From Aureitalea marina (GTDB lineage: Bacteria > Bacteroidota > Bacteroidia > Flavobacteriales > Flavobacteriaceae), in contig NZ_MQUB01000001.1 in NCBI RefSeq assembly GCF_002943755.1, forward strand, positions 1,724,501 through 1,788,500: a DNA stretch of 64,000 nucleotides, written 5' to 3'. The position numbers and the translations under genes were made by a program. Shown in pieces: positions 15,252 through 23,330 of the stretch. The notes under the pieces were generated by a model. That model saw only the letters and a list, made by a program, of their open reading frames with translations, was not told the DNA's origin and made no database searches. Each line of letters starts with the position of its first letter. The stretch's first letter is position 1.

Positions 15252-16496
15252 CTATTCGAAACGGATCGCCTTGATGGGTCGAATTCGGGCCACCAGGTAG
15301 GACGGGATAAGCAGCATGACCAAACAGAGTAGAAAGGTCCCTGCATTCAGGGCCAGAATATAACCCAGGTCCAGGTAAACCGGTGCTTCTGTAACATAAT
15401 AAGTATCTGGATCTAAGGGGAAAACCTTGAAATATTTCTGCACCAACAGCAGTCCGATGCCTAGTATATTCCCCCAAAGCAGCCCTTTCCCGATCAGGTA
15501 CATCGAATTATATAGAAAGATCTTGCGGATGGACCAATCTGAGCTACCCAAGGCCTTTAGTATACCGATCATTTGAGTTCGTTCTAAAATCAGGACCAAT
15601 AAAGCAGTTATCATGTTGATCCCGGCAACGAGGATCATGATACCGATCATCAGGGCGATGTTGAAATCGATGAGATCCAGCCACTCGAATAAGGCGTAAT
15701 ATTTTTCGCGTATGGTCTGTGAGTCCAGCTCACTGCCGATATCCTCATAAACAGCATTTCCCACTTCCTGGATCTGATCGAAGTCTTCCACAAACAGCTC
15801 GAAGGACCCGATCTGATCCTCTTCCCATCTGTTCAAACGCTGAATGTGACGAATATCCACCAACAAATACTGCTGATCAAATTCCATAAAACCACTCCGG
15901 AACAATCCAACCACCTCAAAACCACGACTCCTGGCCCGGTTGGTATTCTTAGAATCAAAGAAGTAGGTATTCACCTTATCACCCACCGAGAGCCCAAGAC
16001 GATTGGCTAGAAATGATGATAACAGAATTTCCGTGTTCAGATTTCCACTGTAGTCAGGAAGCCGGCCGGCTATGAGAAAATCTTCAAAGGCATCCCACCG
16101 ATAGTCCGAACCAACACCTTTGACCACTACCCCTTCAAATTCTGTTTCCGTTAGTATAACTCCTCCCTTCAAAGCAGATATCTGAATGTGTTCTACACCT
16201 GAAAGGGATGTAGGATTCGGATAAAACTCCTGCCCCATACGAATTGGGATCTGGGAATCGTTAGAGAAGTTAGTGTCGAAATTGGAAATGATGATGTCCC
16301 CGTTAAAAGCGGACACCTTCTCCCGTATCTTTTGCTGCAGGCCGATCCCAGTCGCAATGGAGATCATCATCATGACCATACCGATGACGATGGCCGTGAT
16401 GGCAATTTTAATTATTGGGGCCGAAATGCTACTTTTATATTCTTTGTTGGTAGCGATTCGTCGCGCCATGAAAAACTCAAAATTGACCCGTTCCAA
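15252..16496 (-). CDS. ABC transporter permease, LolC/LolE-like (FtsX domain)
   Basis: A 414-residue inner-membrane permease with the LolC/E layout: a first span (about residues 28-50), a large periplasmic MacB-type domain (about 55-265), and three C-terminal spans forming the FtsX domain (with ALGSSDWSIRKIFLYNSMYL). LolCE extracts outer-membrane lipoproteins. Flavobacterial homologues begin with NFEFF-IA(R/K)R, which is preserved here (residues 5-12) only if translation starts at the TTG at 16496; an ATG start exists at residue 10 (16469). A TATTTTTG -7 element at 16514-16521 fits either start. The start abuts the divergent gene at 16497 with no gap. No ATPase gene is adjacent. Confidence 0.87.
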   Translation of the reverse strand: MERVNFEFFMARRIATNKEYKSSISAPIIKIAITAIVIGMVMMMISIATGIGLQQKIREKVSAFNGDIIISNFDTNFSNDSQIPIRMGQEFYPNPTSLSGVEHIQISALKGGVILTETEFEGVVVKGVGSDYRWDAFEDFLIAGRLPDYSGNLNTEILLSSFLANRLGLSVGDKVNTYFFDSKNTNRARSRGFEVVGLFRSGFMEFDQQYLLVDIRHIQRLNRWEEDQIGSFELFVEDFDQIQEVGNAVYEDIGSELDSQTIREKYYALFEWLDLIDFNIALMIGIMILVAGINMITALLVLILERTQMIGILKALGSSDWSIRKIFLYNSMYLIGKGLLWGNILGIGLLLVQKYFKVFPLDPDTYYVTEAPVYLDLGYILALNAGTFLLCLVMLLIPSYLVARIRPIKAIRFE

Positions 16497-17717
16497 ATGC
16501 GATTGATTCTGCTCAAAAATACGTTTTTATTCCTTGTCCTTGGGCTGATAGGCTGTATGGATCAGCAGGCACAGAACACCTATTCAGATTCTGTCTCAGA
16601 TAAGGGTTCTAAACTCTATTTAGGGGCCGAAAGAATGAATGAATATCTACCTCTCTTAAACGGAAAAAAAATTGGTGTGGTGGCCAACCAGACCACAGTA
16701 CTCTACCGGAATAACGGAAGCAATATTCACCTGGTGGATAGTTTGTTGAGCAGAGGGATTCAACTGCAGAAGGTCTTCGCCCCGGAGCATGGTTTCAGAG
16801 GAGAGGCAGATGCAGGAGAGCTAGTCAAAGATGGTGTTGACACTCAGACTGGATTACCCATTGTCTCCCTATATGGAAAGAATAAAAAACCAAGTGCGGA
16901 ACAGCTGCAAGGACTGGACTGGGTGATCTTTGATATTCAGGATGTAGGAGCTCGGTTCTACACCTATATCTCCACCCTGCATTATGTCATGGAAGCCTGT
17001 GCCGAACAAGGCATTGCCGTAATGGTGCTAGACCGTCCGAATCCCAATGGTCATTATGTTGATGGGCCGGTTTTGGAAGTCGCAAATCAGAGCTTCGTCG
17101 GTATGCACCCGGTGCCCGTAGTACACGGCATGACCGTAGGAGAATATGCCCAGATGATCAATGGTCAGAAATGGCTGAAAAATGAGGTCCAACCAGAGCT
17201 GAAAGTGATCCAAATGCAAGGATATAGCAAAGGCATGTTGTACTCACTACCCATCCGTCCCTCACCCAACCTACCGAATGATCAAAGCATCAATCTTTAT
17301 CCCAGTCTTTGTTTCTTTGAAGGTACGCCAGTGAGCGCAGGTCGGGGAACCGAGACCCAATTCCAGGTCTTTGGTGCTCCATTTCTTCCTGAAGACCGAT
17401 ACAGCTATGGTTTTACTCCGGTTGCAAATACAGGTGCAAAATATCCTAAGTTCAAAAATGAAGCTTGTAGTGGCATTGACCTGCGGGACTATCCAAAATT
17501 GGATCAGCTAAACCTCAAGTGGTTGATCCAGGCCTACCAGGACAGTCCTGACAAGGACAAATTCTTCAATAATTTCTTTGTCAAACTGGCTGGAACGGAT
17601 CAATTGCAGCAACAGATAAAGGATGGTTGGAGCCAGGAGCAAATCCGCGAAAGTTGGCAAGCGGGCCTTAGCGCTTATCGTGAGATGAGTTCGGCCTATC
17701 GGTTGTATCCGGACTGA
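16497..17717 (+). CDS. namZ: Exo-beta-N-acetylmuramidase NamZ-like lipoprotein (DUF1343)
   Basis: A 406-residue protein of the DUF1343 family, whose characterised members (NamZ) remove terminal N-acetylmuramic acid from peptidoglycan fragments. The start at the ATG at 16497 gives a lipoprotein signal with lipobox LIGC (Cys20); a longer in-frame extension upstream lies over the divergent gene and lacks a signal peptide. The core has KIGVVANQTTVLYR (near residue 55), FAPEHGFRGEADAGE (near 95), VIFDIQDVGARFYTYISTLH (near 142) and RPSPNLPNDQSINLYPSLCF (near 250), all conserved in the family. It probably acts in the periplasm or at the outer membrane in cell-wall recycling. It converges with the next gene with no gap. 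Confidence 0.9.
   Translation: MRLILLKNTFLFLVLGLIGCMDQQAQNTYSDSVSDKGSKLYLGAERMNEYLPLLNGKKIGVVANQTTVLYRNNGSNIHLVDSLLSRGIQLQKVFAPEHGFRGEADAGELVKDGVDTQTGLPIVSLYGKNKKPSAEQLQGLDWVIFDIQDVGARFYTYISTLHYVMEACAEQGIAVMVLDRPNPNGHYVDGPVLEVANQSFVGMHPVPVVHGMTVGEYAQMINGQKWLKNEVQPELKVIQMQGYSKGMLYSLPIRPSPNLPNDQSINLYPSLCFFEGTPVSAGRGTETQFQVFGAPFLPEDRYSYGFTPVANTGAKYPKFKNEACSGIDLRDYPKLDQLNLKWLIQAYQDSPDKDKFFNNFFVKLAGTDQLQQQIKDGWSQEQIRESWQAGLSAYREMSSAYRLYPD
16514..16521 (-). promoter_or_regulatory. -7 element (TATTTTTG) of the LolC/E-like gene
   Basis: TATTTTTG on the minus strand matches TAnnTTTG. It lies inside the signal-peptide codons of the divergent namZ-like gene, 17 nt upstream of the TTG start at 16496. 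Confidence 0.45.
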
Positions 17718-18215
17718 TCAGTAATTAGGTAATCGCCTTTTCATCTCCTCAACGATATTAAAAGCTGCCGGGCAGATAGCAACATTCTTTATGGTCAGAT
17801 TGCTGATCTGGTGGAATTTTTTCCTATCGGTGTGTGGGTATTCCCTACAGGCCTTTGGCCGTACATCGTAAACAGAACAATAATTATCAGTTCCTAGGAA
17901 GGGACAGGGTACCGATTGTAATACATAATCCTGGTCCTCATCCAGGCGCAGGTACTGATCGATGAACTTCCCGGGCTTCATGCGGAAATGACTGGCCAGT
18001 CGCTCTATATCGCGATCTGTGAATAAAGGCCCGGTGGTCTTGCAACAATTGGCGCACTCCAGGCAATCCGTCCTGGAAAATTCATTCTCATGCAACTCCT
18101 GCATAAGCTGATCCAGCTTGGCCGGTGGTTTCTTGCGCAGTTTAGCAAAGAAGCGCTTGTTCTGCTTCTGTGTATCTTTGGCCAGGTCTGGAAGTTGTTT
18201 CAGAAAGTCGTCCAT
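17718..18215 (-). CDS. YkgJ-family cysteine-cluster protein
   Basis: A 165-residue protein of the YkgJ/CxxCxxCC family, predicted to bind zinc or an iron-sulfur cluster. The cysteine pattern is clear: DCLECANCC (residues 55-63), CPFLGTDNYCSVY (near 105), RPKACREYPH (near 121) and CPAA (near 150). The N-terminal 45 residues are basic and helical. Its true function is unknown. The gene ends on the base next to the stop of the convergent namZ-like gene, and its start is 17 bp from the divergent methyltransferase. A perfect TAATTTTG element ends only 4 nt before the ATG, so the mRNA may be leaderless. Confidence 0.85.
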   Translation of the reverse strand: MDDFLKQLPDLAKDTQKQNKRFFAKLRKKPPAKLDQLMQELHENEFSRTDCLECANCCKTTGPLFTDRDIERLASHFRMKPGKFIDQYLRLDEDQDYVLQSVPCPFLGTDNYCSVYDVRPKACREYPHTDRKKFHQISNLTIKNVAICPAAFNIVEEMKRRLPNY

Positions 18216-18219
18216 CCCT

Positions 18220-18227
18220 CAAAATTA
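18220..18227 (-). promoter_or_regulatory. -7 element (TAATTTTG) 4 nt from the ykgJ-like start codon
   Basis: TAATTTTG on the minus strand matches TAnnTTTG exactly. Only 4 nt (18216-18219) separate it from the ATG at 18215, so transcription should begin at or beside the start codon. Confidence 0.55.
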
Positions 18228-18232
18228 ACTAA

Positions 18233-18937
18233 ATGCAAGACATCTTTGGCCAGGCATTATTGGATTACCAATTAGGAGATCATCATGCCGAGATCCTGAC
18301 CGAAACCAATATAAGCGAAGAGGAAGCCGTGCCGGTTCAGTATTTCTTTCGCATGTATGACGATATGCCCCCGTTGGAACAAATTGCTCTCCAGCGAAGC
18401 GATGGGAAGGTTCTGGACGTAGGATGCGGTGCCGGAAGCCATAGTTTGTGGCTGCAACAGCAAGGATTGGATGTACATGCGATCGATATATCACCTGGTG
18501 CGGTCCAAGCAGCCCGGCTGAGAGGAGTAAAAGATGTGGAGCACAGAAACCTTTTGGATGTTACGGGAACAACCTATGATACCATCCTTATGCTGATGAA
18601 CGGCAGCGGAATTATGGAGAAGCTGGACAAGGTTCCATTCTACTTGGACCAATTAAAGAAGTTAATTACACCAACAGGTCAGGTGCTCTTGGACAGCAGC
18701 GATTTGCAATACCTGTATCCAGAAGGAGATGATGGCGCAATCTGGATCCCGGCTGGACGTTATTATGGAGAGGTCGATTATTGGGTAAGCTATAAGAATG
18801 AAAAGAGCCATCCCTTCCCTATGCTCTACCTGGATTCCGCAACGCTGAGCGAGTTAGCTCGTGCCGCCGGTTGGCAGATGGAGATCGTCCAGGAAGGAGA
18901 ACATTTTGATTATCTGGCAAGGTTGACCCTATTGTAA
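18233..18937 (+). CDS. Class I SAM-dependent methyltransferase
   Basis: A 234-residue Rossmann-fold methyltransferase. Motif I, VLDVGCGAGSHSLWL (from about residue 62), binds the methionine part of SAM; the acidic residue at the end of beta2 is in VHAIDISPGAV (about 86), and post-I and motif IV regions follow (DTILMLMNGSGIME near 120). The C-terminal half has a beta-strand pair with DYWVSYKNEKSHPFP. The substrate is not evident. It is transcribed divergently from the YkgJ-like gene with a 17-bp gap. Confidence 0.88.
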   Translation: MQDIFGQALLDYQLGDHHAEILTETNISEEEAVPVQYFFRMYDDMPPLEQIALQRSDGKVLDVGCGAGSHSLWLQQQGLDVHAIDISPGAVQAARLRGVKDVEHRNLLDVTGTTYDTILMLMNGSGIMEKLDKVPFYLDQLKKLITPTGQVLLDSSDLQYLYPEGDDGAIWIPAGRYYGEVDYWVSYKNEKSHPFPMLYLDSATLSELARAAGWQMEIVQEGEHFDYLARLTLL

Positions 18938-19013
18938 CGACCTAATCAATATTCCACGTCTCGGATGTACATTAAAAAAGTATGGAATCCGGAACAGGTA
19001 GGATTTTAAACAG

Positions 19014-19021
19014 TATGTTTG
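19014..19021 (+). promoter_or_regulatory. -7 element (TATGTTTG)
   Basis: TATGTTTG matches TAnnTTTG and ends 19 nt upstream of the ATG of the metalloprotease lipoprotein gene. No exact TTTG lies 19 nt upstream. Confidence 0.55.
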
Positions 19022-19040
19022 TTATACTATAAAGTGAGCT

Positions 19041-19829
19041 ATGAAGTCAATGTATTTGAAAGTATTGAGTTTGTTATTCTTGGTTGTTCTTGCAGCCTGT
19101 AAGAGTGACGATGGAGGAGACAGTAGCCCTGAAGAGGATTCAAACGCCGGAAATAATCTTGCTCTGGGTGTCTCTGCTGGTGATCTGCTTACCGGGGGCA
19201 ACTTCCAAAGAATGGTGATCGAATTCGTCTATTCCGAAGGGTTTCGGCCGCGCCAGGAAACCATCGATGCATTCAGGACCTTCCTAAACGCACGTGTCAA
19301 TAAACCAGGAGGAATTGTATTTGTGGAAACTGTGATCGATCCTCCGGCCGGAGCACCATTCAATGCTACGGAGATCAGGGAGATAGAGGCCAATAACAGA
19401 ACTCAGTTCAATACAGATGATACCATAGCCGTCTATGTCTTCTTTAGCAACGGCAGTGCTTTCGGTGACACCCAGACTGGATTTACCTTAGGTACGGCCT
19501 ATCGCAACACTTCTATGGTTGTCTACGAAAAGACCTTGCGGGATGTTTCCCTGGACAATCCTGATTTTGATCTGGGAAGACTGGAGATCACAACGCTGAA
19601 CCACGAGTTCGGACACATACTTGGACTGACCAATATCCTGGGAGATGACATTCATGAAGACCACGAGGATGGCATCAACAGAAAACACTGCATTATCAAT
19701 GACTGTCTGATGTATTTTGAGGCTCAGCGGAGCTCGCGTGAGATGCTCAGACAAGTATTCCGCAATGATGAGGTACCCCAGTTAGATGAGCTGTGTATAG
19801 CAGATCTTCAGGCCAAGGGCGGAAAGTAA
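19041..19829 (+). CDS. Zinc metalloprotease lipoprotein
   Basis: A 262-residue lipoprotein with lipobox LAAC (Cys20) followed by an acidic, low-complexity linker (residues 21-40) that would hold the domain away from the membrane. The metal-binding motif NHEFGHILGLTN (His188, Glu189, His192) is a HExxH motif with a metzincin-like extension in which the third ligand position is Asn. Four cysteines near the C-terminus (HCIINDCLMYF, CIADL) could form disulfides. Together these indicate a membrane-anchored zinc protease of the Bacteroidota membrane metalloprotease type. It lies alone, convergent with the amidohydrolase gene. Confidence 0.82.
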   Translation: MKSMYLKVLSLLFLVVLAACKSDDGGDSSPEEDSNAGNNLALGVSAGDLLTGGNFQRMVIEFVYSEGFRPRQETIDAFRTFLNARVNKPGGIVFVETVIDPPAGAPFNATEIREIEANNRTQFNTDDTIAVYVFFSNGSAFGDTQTGFTLGTAYRNTSMVVYEKTLRDVSLDNPDFDLGRLEITTLNHEFGHILGLTNILGDDIHEDHEDGINRKHCIINDCLMYFEAQRSSREMLRQVFRNDEVPQLDELCIADLQAKGGK

Positions 19830-19836
19830 TTCGTCC

Positions 19837-21480
19837 TTAAAGGCCTTTATAAACGGCCTCTCCTCCGATAAATGTTGCTAGCACTTTGGTATTAGGTATC
19901 TGATCCTCTGCCATCTGCATAAGATCACCGTCAAGGACCACAAAGTCTGCCATTTTACCAACTTCGATGCTTCCTTTTTCGGTTTCCTCAAAATTGGAAT
20001 AAGCCGCCCATATGGTCATGCCTTTAATCGTTTCTTCTCGGCTCAATGCCTCCTCCATACGGAATCCGCCCTCAGGATATTGTTGAAGGTCCTTCCTGGC
20101 TACTGCAGCATAGAATGTATGCATGGGATTGACACGCTCTACGGGGAAATCAGTTCCAAGAGCGACTATACCTGCCTTATTCAATAAGGTTTTAAAAGCA
20201 TAGGCTCCTTTGATCCTTTCGGAACCAACCCTGTCCTCGGCCCAGTACATATCGCTAGTGGCGTGAGTAGGTTGCACGGAAGGGATAATGTTTAAAGAGA
20301 AGTAATCAAAATCCGCAGGGGTAACAATCTGGGCGTGTTCGATCTTCCAACGAGCGTCTTCCTTCCCTTTGAGCGCTTCTGTATAGGCCCGCATCACGGC
20401 AATATTAGCTGAATCCCCAATGGCATGGGTATTCATTTGGTAACCTGCATAGGCTATCCTTTTCGCAAGGGCGGTCAGCGTTTCCTGATCTGTGATCATA
20501 GCACCGTAATGACCATCTTGGTCAGAGTATGGGGAGCGCATGGCAGCTCCTCTTGACCCTAAAGCTCCATCTCCGTAGACTTTGACCGAGCGAACATTGA
20601 GCCTAGGTGTTTTGATCTTGCCTTTACTCAGAAAGTGATCCAGGTTGTCCGGGTAATTACTGACCATGGCGTATACTCTTAACTTCAATAAGTTCGACTG
20701 CTGTAGGCTATCGATCAATTCTATCACCTCCCGGCTCAAACCGGCATCATTGACGGTGGTCAGCCCTAGTTCCATGCATCGGTCTGCTGCTTCCAATAAA
20801 GCTTCTGTCTGTAGTTCCCTGGATAATGGCGGAATAATAGCCCCTACCAAAGACATGGGTGCATCCACTAATATACCGCTAGGCTCTCCGTCCTTTAGAA
20901 CGACCTCTCCGCCCGGCATTTTGGTATCCGCCGTTATCCCGGACATTTCCAAGGCCTTGGAATTCACCCAGAGTGCATGGCCATCAATTCTGCGAAGGGC
21001 AACCGGTGTATCAGGGAAAACTGCGTCCAGCATTTCCTTGGTTGGAAATTCCTTTACATCCCAATCGTTCTGATCCCATCCCCTTCCCTGGATAAAACTC
21101 ATCTGCTTCTCGGCCTGGAAAGAAGAGACCTTCTGGATCACATCCTCGGCGCCTGTTGTGCCTACCAAGTCAACTTGTTGCATCCCCACACCCAGGTTGT
21201 ACAAGTGCGCATGCGCATCAATCAGTCCAGGAAAGATACTCTTACCACCAGCATCGTAAATTTGAGCAAAATCATAGGTTGCTTCTAACGACTCTTCACT
21301 GTCAATAGCGACGATAAGTCCATCTTTGACCGCAAAGGATTCTGCAGTGTCAAAATTGTCGTTAACGGTATAAATGTTGGCGTTGGTGACTAAAAGATCG
21401 GCAGTCTCTTTGTGTTGCTGGCAGGCCACTAGGCTCAAAGCAGCGACCAGAAGGATGGTATTTCTCATGGCGTGTTTCAT
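19837..21480 (-). CDS. Amidohydrolase family 3 lipoprotein (YtcJ-like)
   Basis: A 547-residue metal-dependent hydrolase of the amidohydrolase superfamily with a lipoprotein signal (LVAALSLVAC, Cys20). The metal site residues are visible: HAHLYNLG (near 90), a central lysine/glutamate region around residue 300, NTHAIGDSAN (near 352), the PTHATSDMYW segment (near 403) and GTDFPVE (near 442). YtcJ-like enzymes hydrolyse amides or imides; the physiological substrate is unknown. The promoter element TAAATTTG ends 5 nt before the ATG, so the transcript may lack a leader. Confidence 0.9.
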   Translation of the reverse strand: MKHAMRNTILLVAALSLVACQQHKETADLLVTNANIYTVNDNFDTAESFAVKDGLIVAIDSEESLEATYDFAQIYDAGGKSIFPGLIDAHAHLYNLGVGMQQVDLVGTTGAEDVIQKVSSFQAEKQMSFIQGRGWDQNDWDVKEFPTKEMLDAVFPDTPVALRRIDGHALWVNSKALEMSGITADTKMPGGEVVLKDGEPSGILVDAPMSLVGAIIPPLSRELQTEALLEAADRCMELGLTTVNDAGLSREVIELIDSLQQSNLLKLRVYAMVSNYPDNLDHFLSKGKIKTPRLNVRSVKVYGDGALGSRGAAMRSPYSDQDGHYGAMITDQETLTALAKRIAYAGYQMNTHAIGDSANIAVMRAYTEALKGKEDARWKIEHAQIVTPADFDYFSLNIIPSVQPTHATSDMYWAEDRVGSERIKGAYAFKTLLNKAGIVALGTDFPVERVNPMHTFYAAVARKDLQQYPEGGFRMEEALSREETIKGMTIWAAYSNFEETEKGSIEVGKMADFVVLDGDLMQMAEDQIPNTKVLATFIGGEAVYKGL

Positions 21481-21485
21481 TTCCT

Positions 21486-21493
21486 CAAATTTA
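21486..21493 (-). promoter_or_regulatory. -7 element (TAAATTTG) 5 nt from the amidohydrolase start
   Basis: TAAATTTG on the minus strand is an exact TAnnTTTG match; TTTA occurs 19 nt upstream, one base from the -33 TTTG. Only 5 nt separate it from the ATG at 21480. Confidence 0.6.
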
Positions 21494-21536
21494 CGGAAAC
21501 AGAGCCTAGTATTAAACGCCTCTAGTTATCAGGCTT

Positions 21537-23330
21537 TTACCAATCGAACTTATAGGTAGCCCCAAGCAATGCTTGAATTCTCTGAACCGGAAAATTCATC
21601 CATTTTTGATAATTCTGTCCCGTGAGGTTACTCCCGTTCAAAAAGATATTGAAGCGATCATTTACCCGATATCCGACATGAGCATTCAGATCAAAATAAC
21701 TATCCAGGCTCATCAAAGTTGGTGGCAACAAAGGTGTGGTTTCATTCATAAAAAGGTCCTTTCTCTCCCCTACGAAGAAGAACGACACTCCCCCATAGAT
21801 CTGTTCTGTGATATTGAAATTGGAATAGAGGCTGGCCTCAAAGTCCGGCAGGTTCCAAGGTTCCGCCTGATTGGTCAGATCGTACTGATAGAAAGACCCA
21901 TTCAGACCAAGTGAGAAATTGTCCGATATCTCCACTTTTAATTCTCCGAACACAGACAGTGTCCTTATATCGTCATATACGATGCCAAATGAATTTCCGT
22001 TCTCATACCCCTCAAAATTGACGGACATCCCCTTATACGGATTGGCTTGGAACAAAGCCCTGTTCTCCTGACTTCCATAACTCACACGCAAGTTATATCC
22101 CACTGTATTAGAGGCCTTTCCTTTCAACCCCAGGAAGGCGTCGTATTGCTCATTGGTCGGAGCGATCCACAGCGTTGGAGACACAAAAGGATTCTCTTGC
22201 CGGAACTGGTCATAGCTATTTTGGCGCAGTCCACCATCGGCACCACCATAGGCAATCAGCACCTCATCTACCAATCTGTAGGATGCATTGATCCTTGGAT
22301 AGACATAGAAGTCCGTACTGCTATTTTTCAGATCGAAACCAAAAACCACAGCTGCCCCAAGTGAGACTGTAAAATCGTCTTCGGTATAATTGAAGGCCGG
22401 AGTTATACCTGTTATTAGATAGCTGTAATCCAGCTTCATTAGATTGGCATAATCCCGATCGAACCCACCGCTCAGAAAATCCAGATCTCCCTGCAGGTTG
22501 ATGGAGAAATCGTCCACCGGAAAATCGAATCCAACTCCTAACTCTCCCCTAAACTCGGAAGAGGAGAAAGCATCGGTCAAGATAGAGAGCTTTCCCCTAG
22601 CCTCCTGGAATGTAGATTCATCCATCTGAACCTCTCCCCCAGCATAAGCACTGAAATAGGTCTGTTGAGGATCGATGGCATCTACAACCCCCATTTCGGC
22701 CTCGTTAAAAAGCGGATTAAGCCCATACCAATTGAACAACTGATGTTGAACCCCTGCATTGACCTCATAGGCCAGGTCGCGTTGACGGCTGATATAATTT
22801 CCATCCAATTTGGTATCGTAGAATTTGTTCTCCAACAACACATCGTCTATGTCTCCCTGAGAGGAATTGTGCCTGAAGAAAATGCCTGCATTATCGGTTC
22901 TGGAAATTTGGAAATTGCTAAAGAGTTCTGCCAGAACAGAAGTGTAATTCCCAAAGCCCAGTGAGGCATAACTATCGTATAACTTCATGGGTTCTGACTT
23001 TTCCACCGTAGCTGCCTGGCCCTTGGCGGGCGTGAAAGTTGATGCAACTGGAACAGAAAAGATCTCGTAACGCACATCCTTTTTCCGGGTCGTTACGGAA
23101 TCGTCCAGAAGCGGAGTCTCTCTAACCTTAAAGGCGTCCGAAACACTTGGTGTATAAGGTTTCACCACATTCACCACTTCAGTACCCAAATCTTGCTCCT
23201 CCTGGGCCAGCAAAGAACTTCCGATAAATAACGGAAGCACCAGTAGTAAGTTGATTACAAATTTTGACAAGCTAATTTGATCTAAAACTTTTACCATCTT
23301 CAAAACAATCTGGGGATTAATCGTTACCAT
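21537..23330 (-). CDS. TonB-dependent-receptor-like outer-membrane beta-barrel
   Basis: A 597-residue outer-membrane protein. After an N-terminal signal (about residues 20-42, NLLLVLPLFIGSSLLAQ) comes a proline-rich segment (VVKPYTPSVSDAFKVRETP) and then alternating amphipathic strands with aromatic belts to the C-terminal residue pair DW, as in TonB-dependent receptors. A full plug domain is not visible, so it is a barrel with a reduced N-terminus. Translation may start at residue 1 (23330), overlapping the upstream TPR gene by 14 nt, or at Met12 (23297). The pairing with a large periplasmic TPR protein is frequent in flavobacteria and suggests that they work together at the envelope. Confidence 0.82.
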   Translation of the reverse strand: MVTINPQIVLKMVKVLDQISLSKFVINLLLVLPLFIGSSLLAQEEQDLGTEVVNVVKPYTPSVSDAFKVRETPLLDDSVTTRKKDVRYEIFSVPVASTFTPAKGQAATVEKSEPMKLYDSYASLGFGNYTSVLAELFSNFQISRTDNAGIFFRHNSSQGDIDDVLLENKFYDTKLDGNYISRQRDLAYEVNAGVQHQLFNWYGLNPLFNEAEMGVVDAIDPQQTYFSAYAGGEVQMDESTFQEARGKLSILTDAFSSSEFRGELGVGFDFPVDDFSINLQGDLDFLSGGFDRDYANLMKLDYSYLITGITPAFNYTEDDFTVSLGAAVVFGFDLKNSSTDFYVYPRINASYRLVDEVLIAYGGADGGLRQNSYDQFRQENPFVSPTLWIAPTNEQYDAFLGLKGKASNTVGYNLRVSYGSQENRALFQANPYKGMSVNFEGYENGNSFGIVYDDIRTLSVFGELKVEISDNFSLGLNGSFYQYDLTNQAEPWNLPDFEASLYSNFNITEQIYGGVSFFFVGERKDLFMNETTPLLPPTLMSLDSYFDLNAHVGYRVNDRFNIFLNGSNLTGQNYQKWMNFPVQRIQALLGATYKFDW

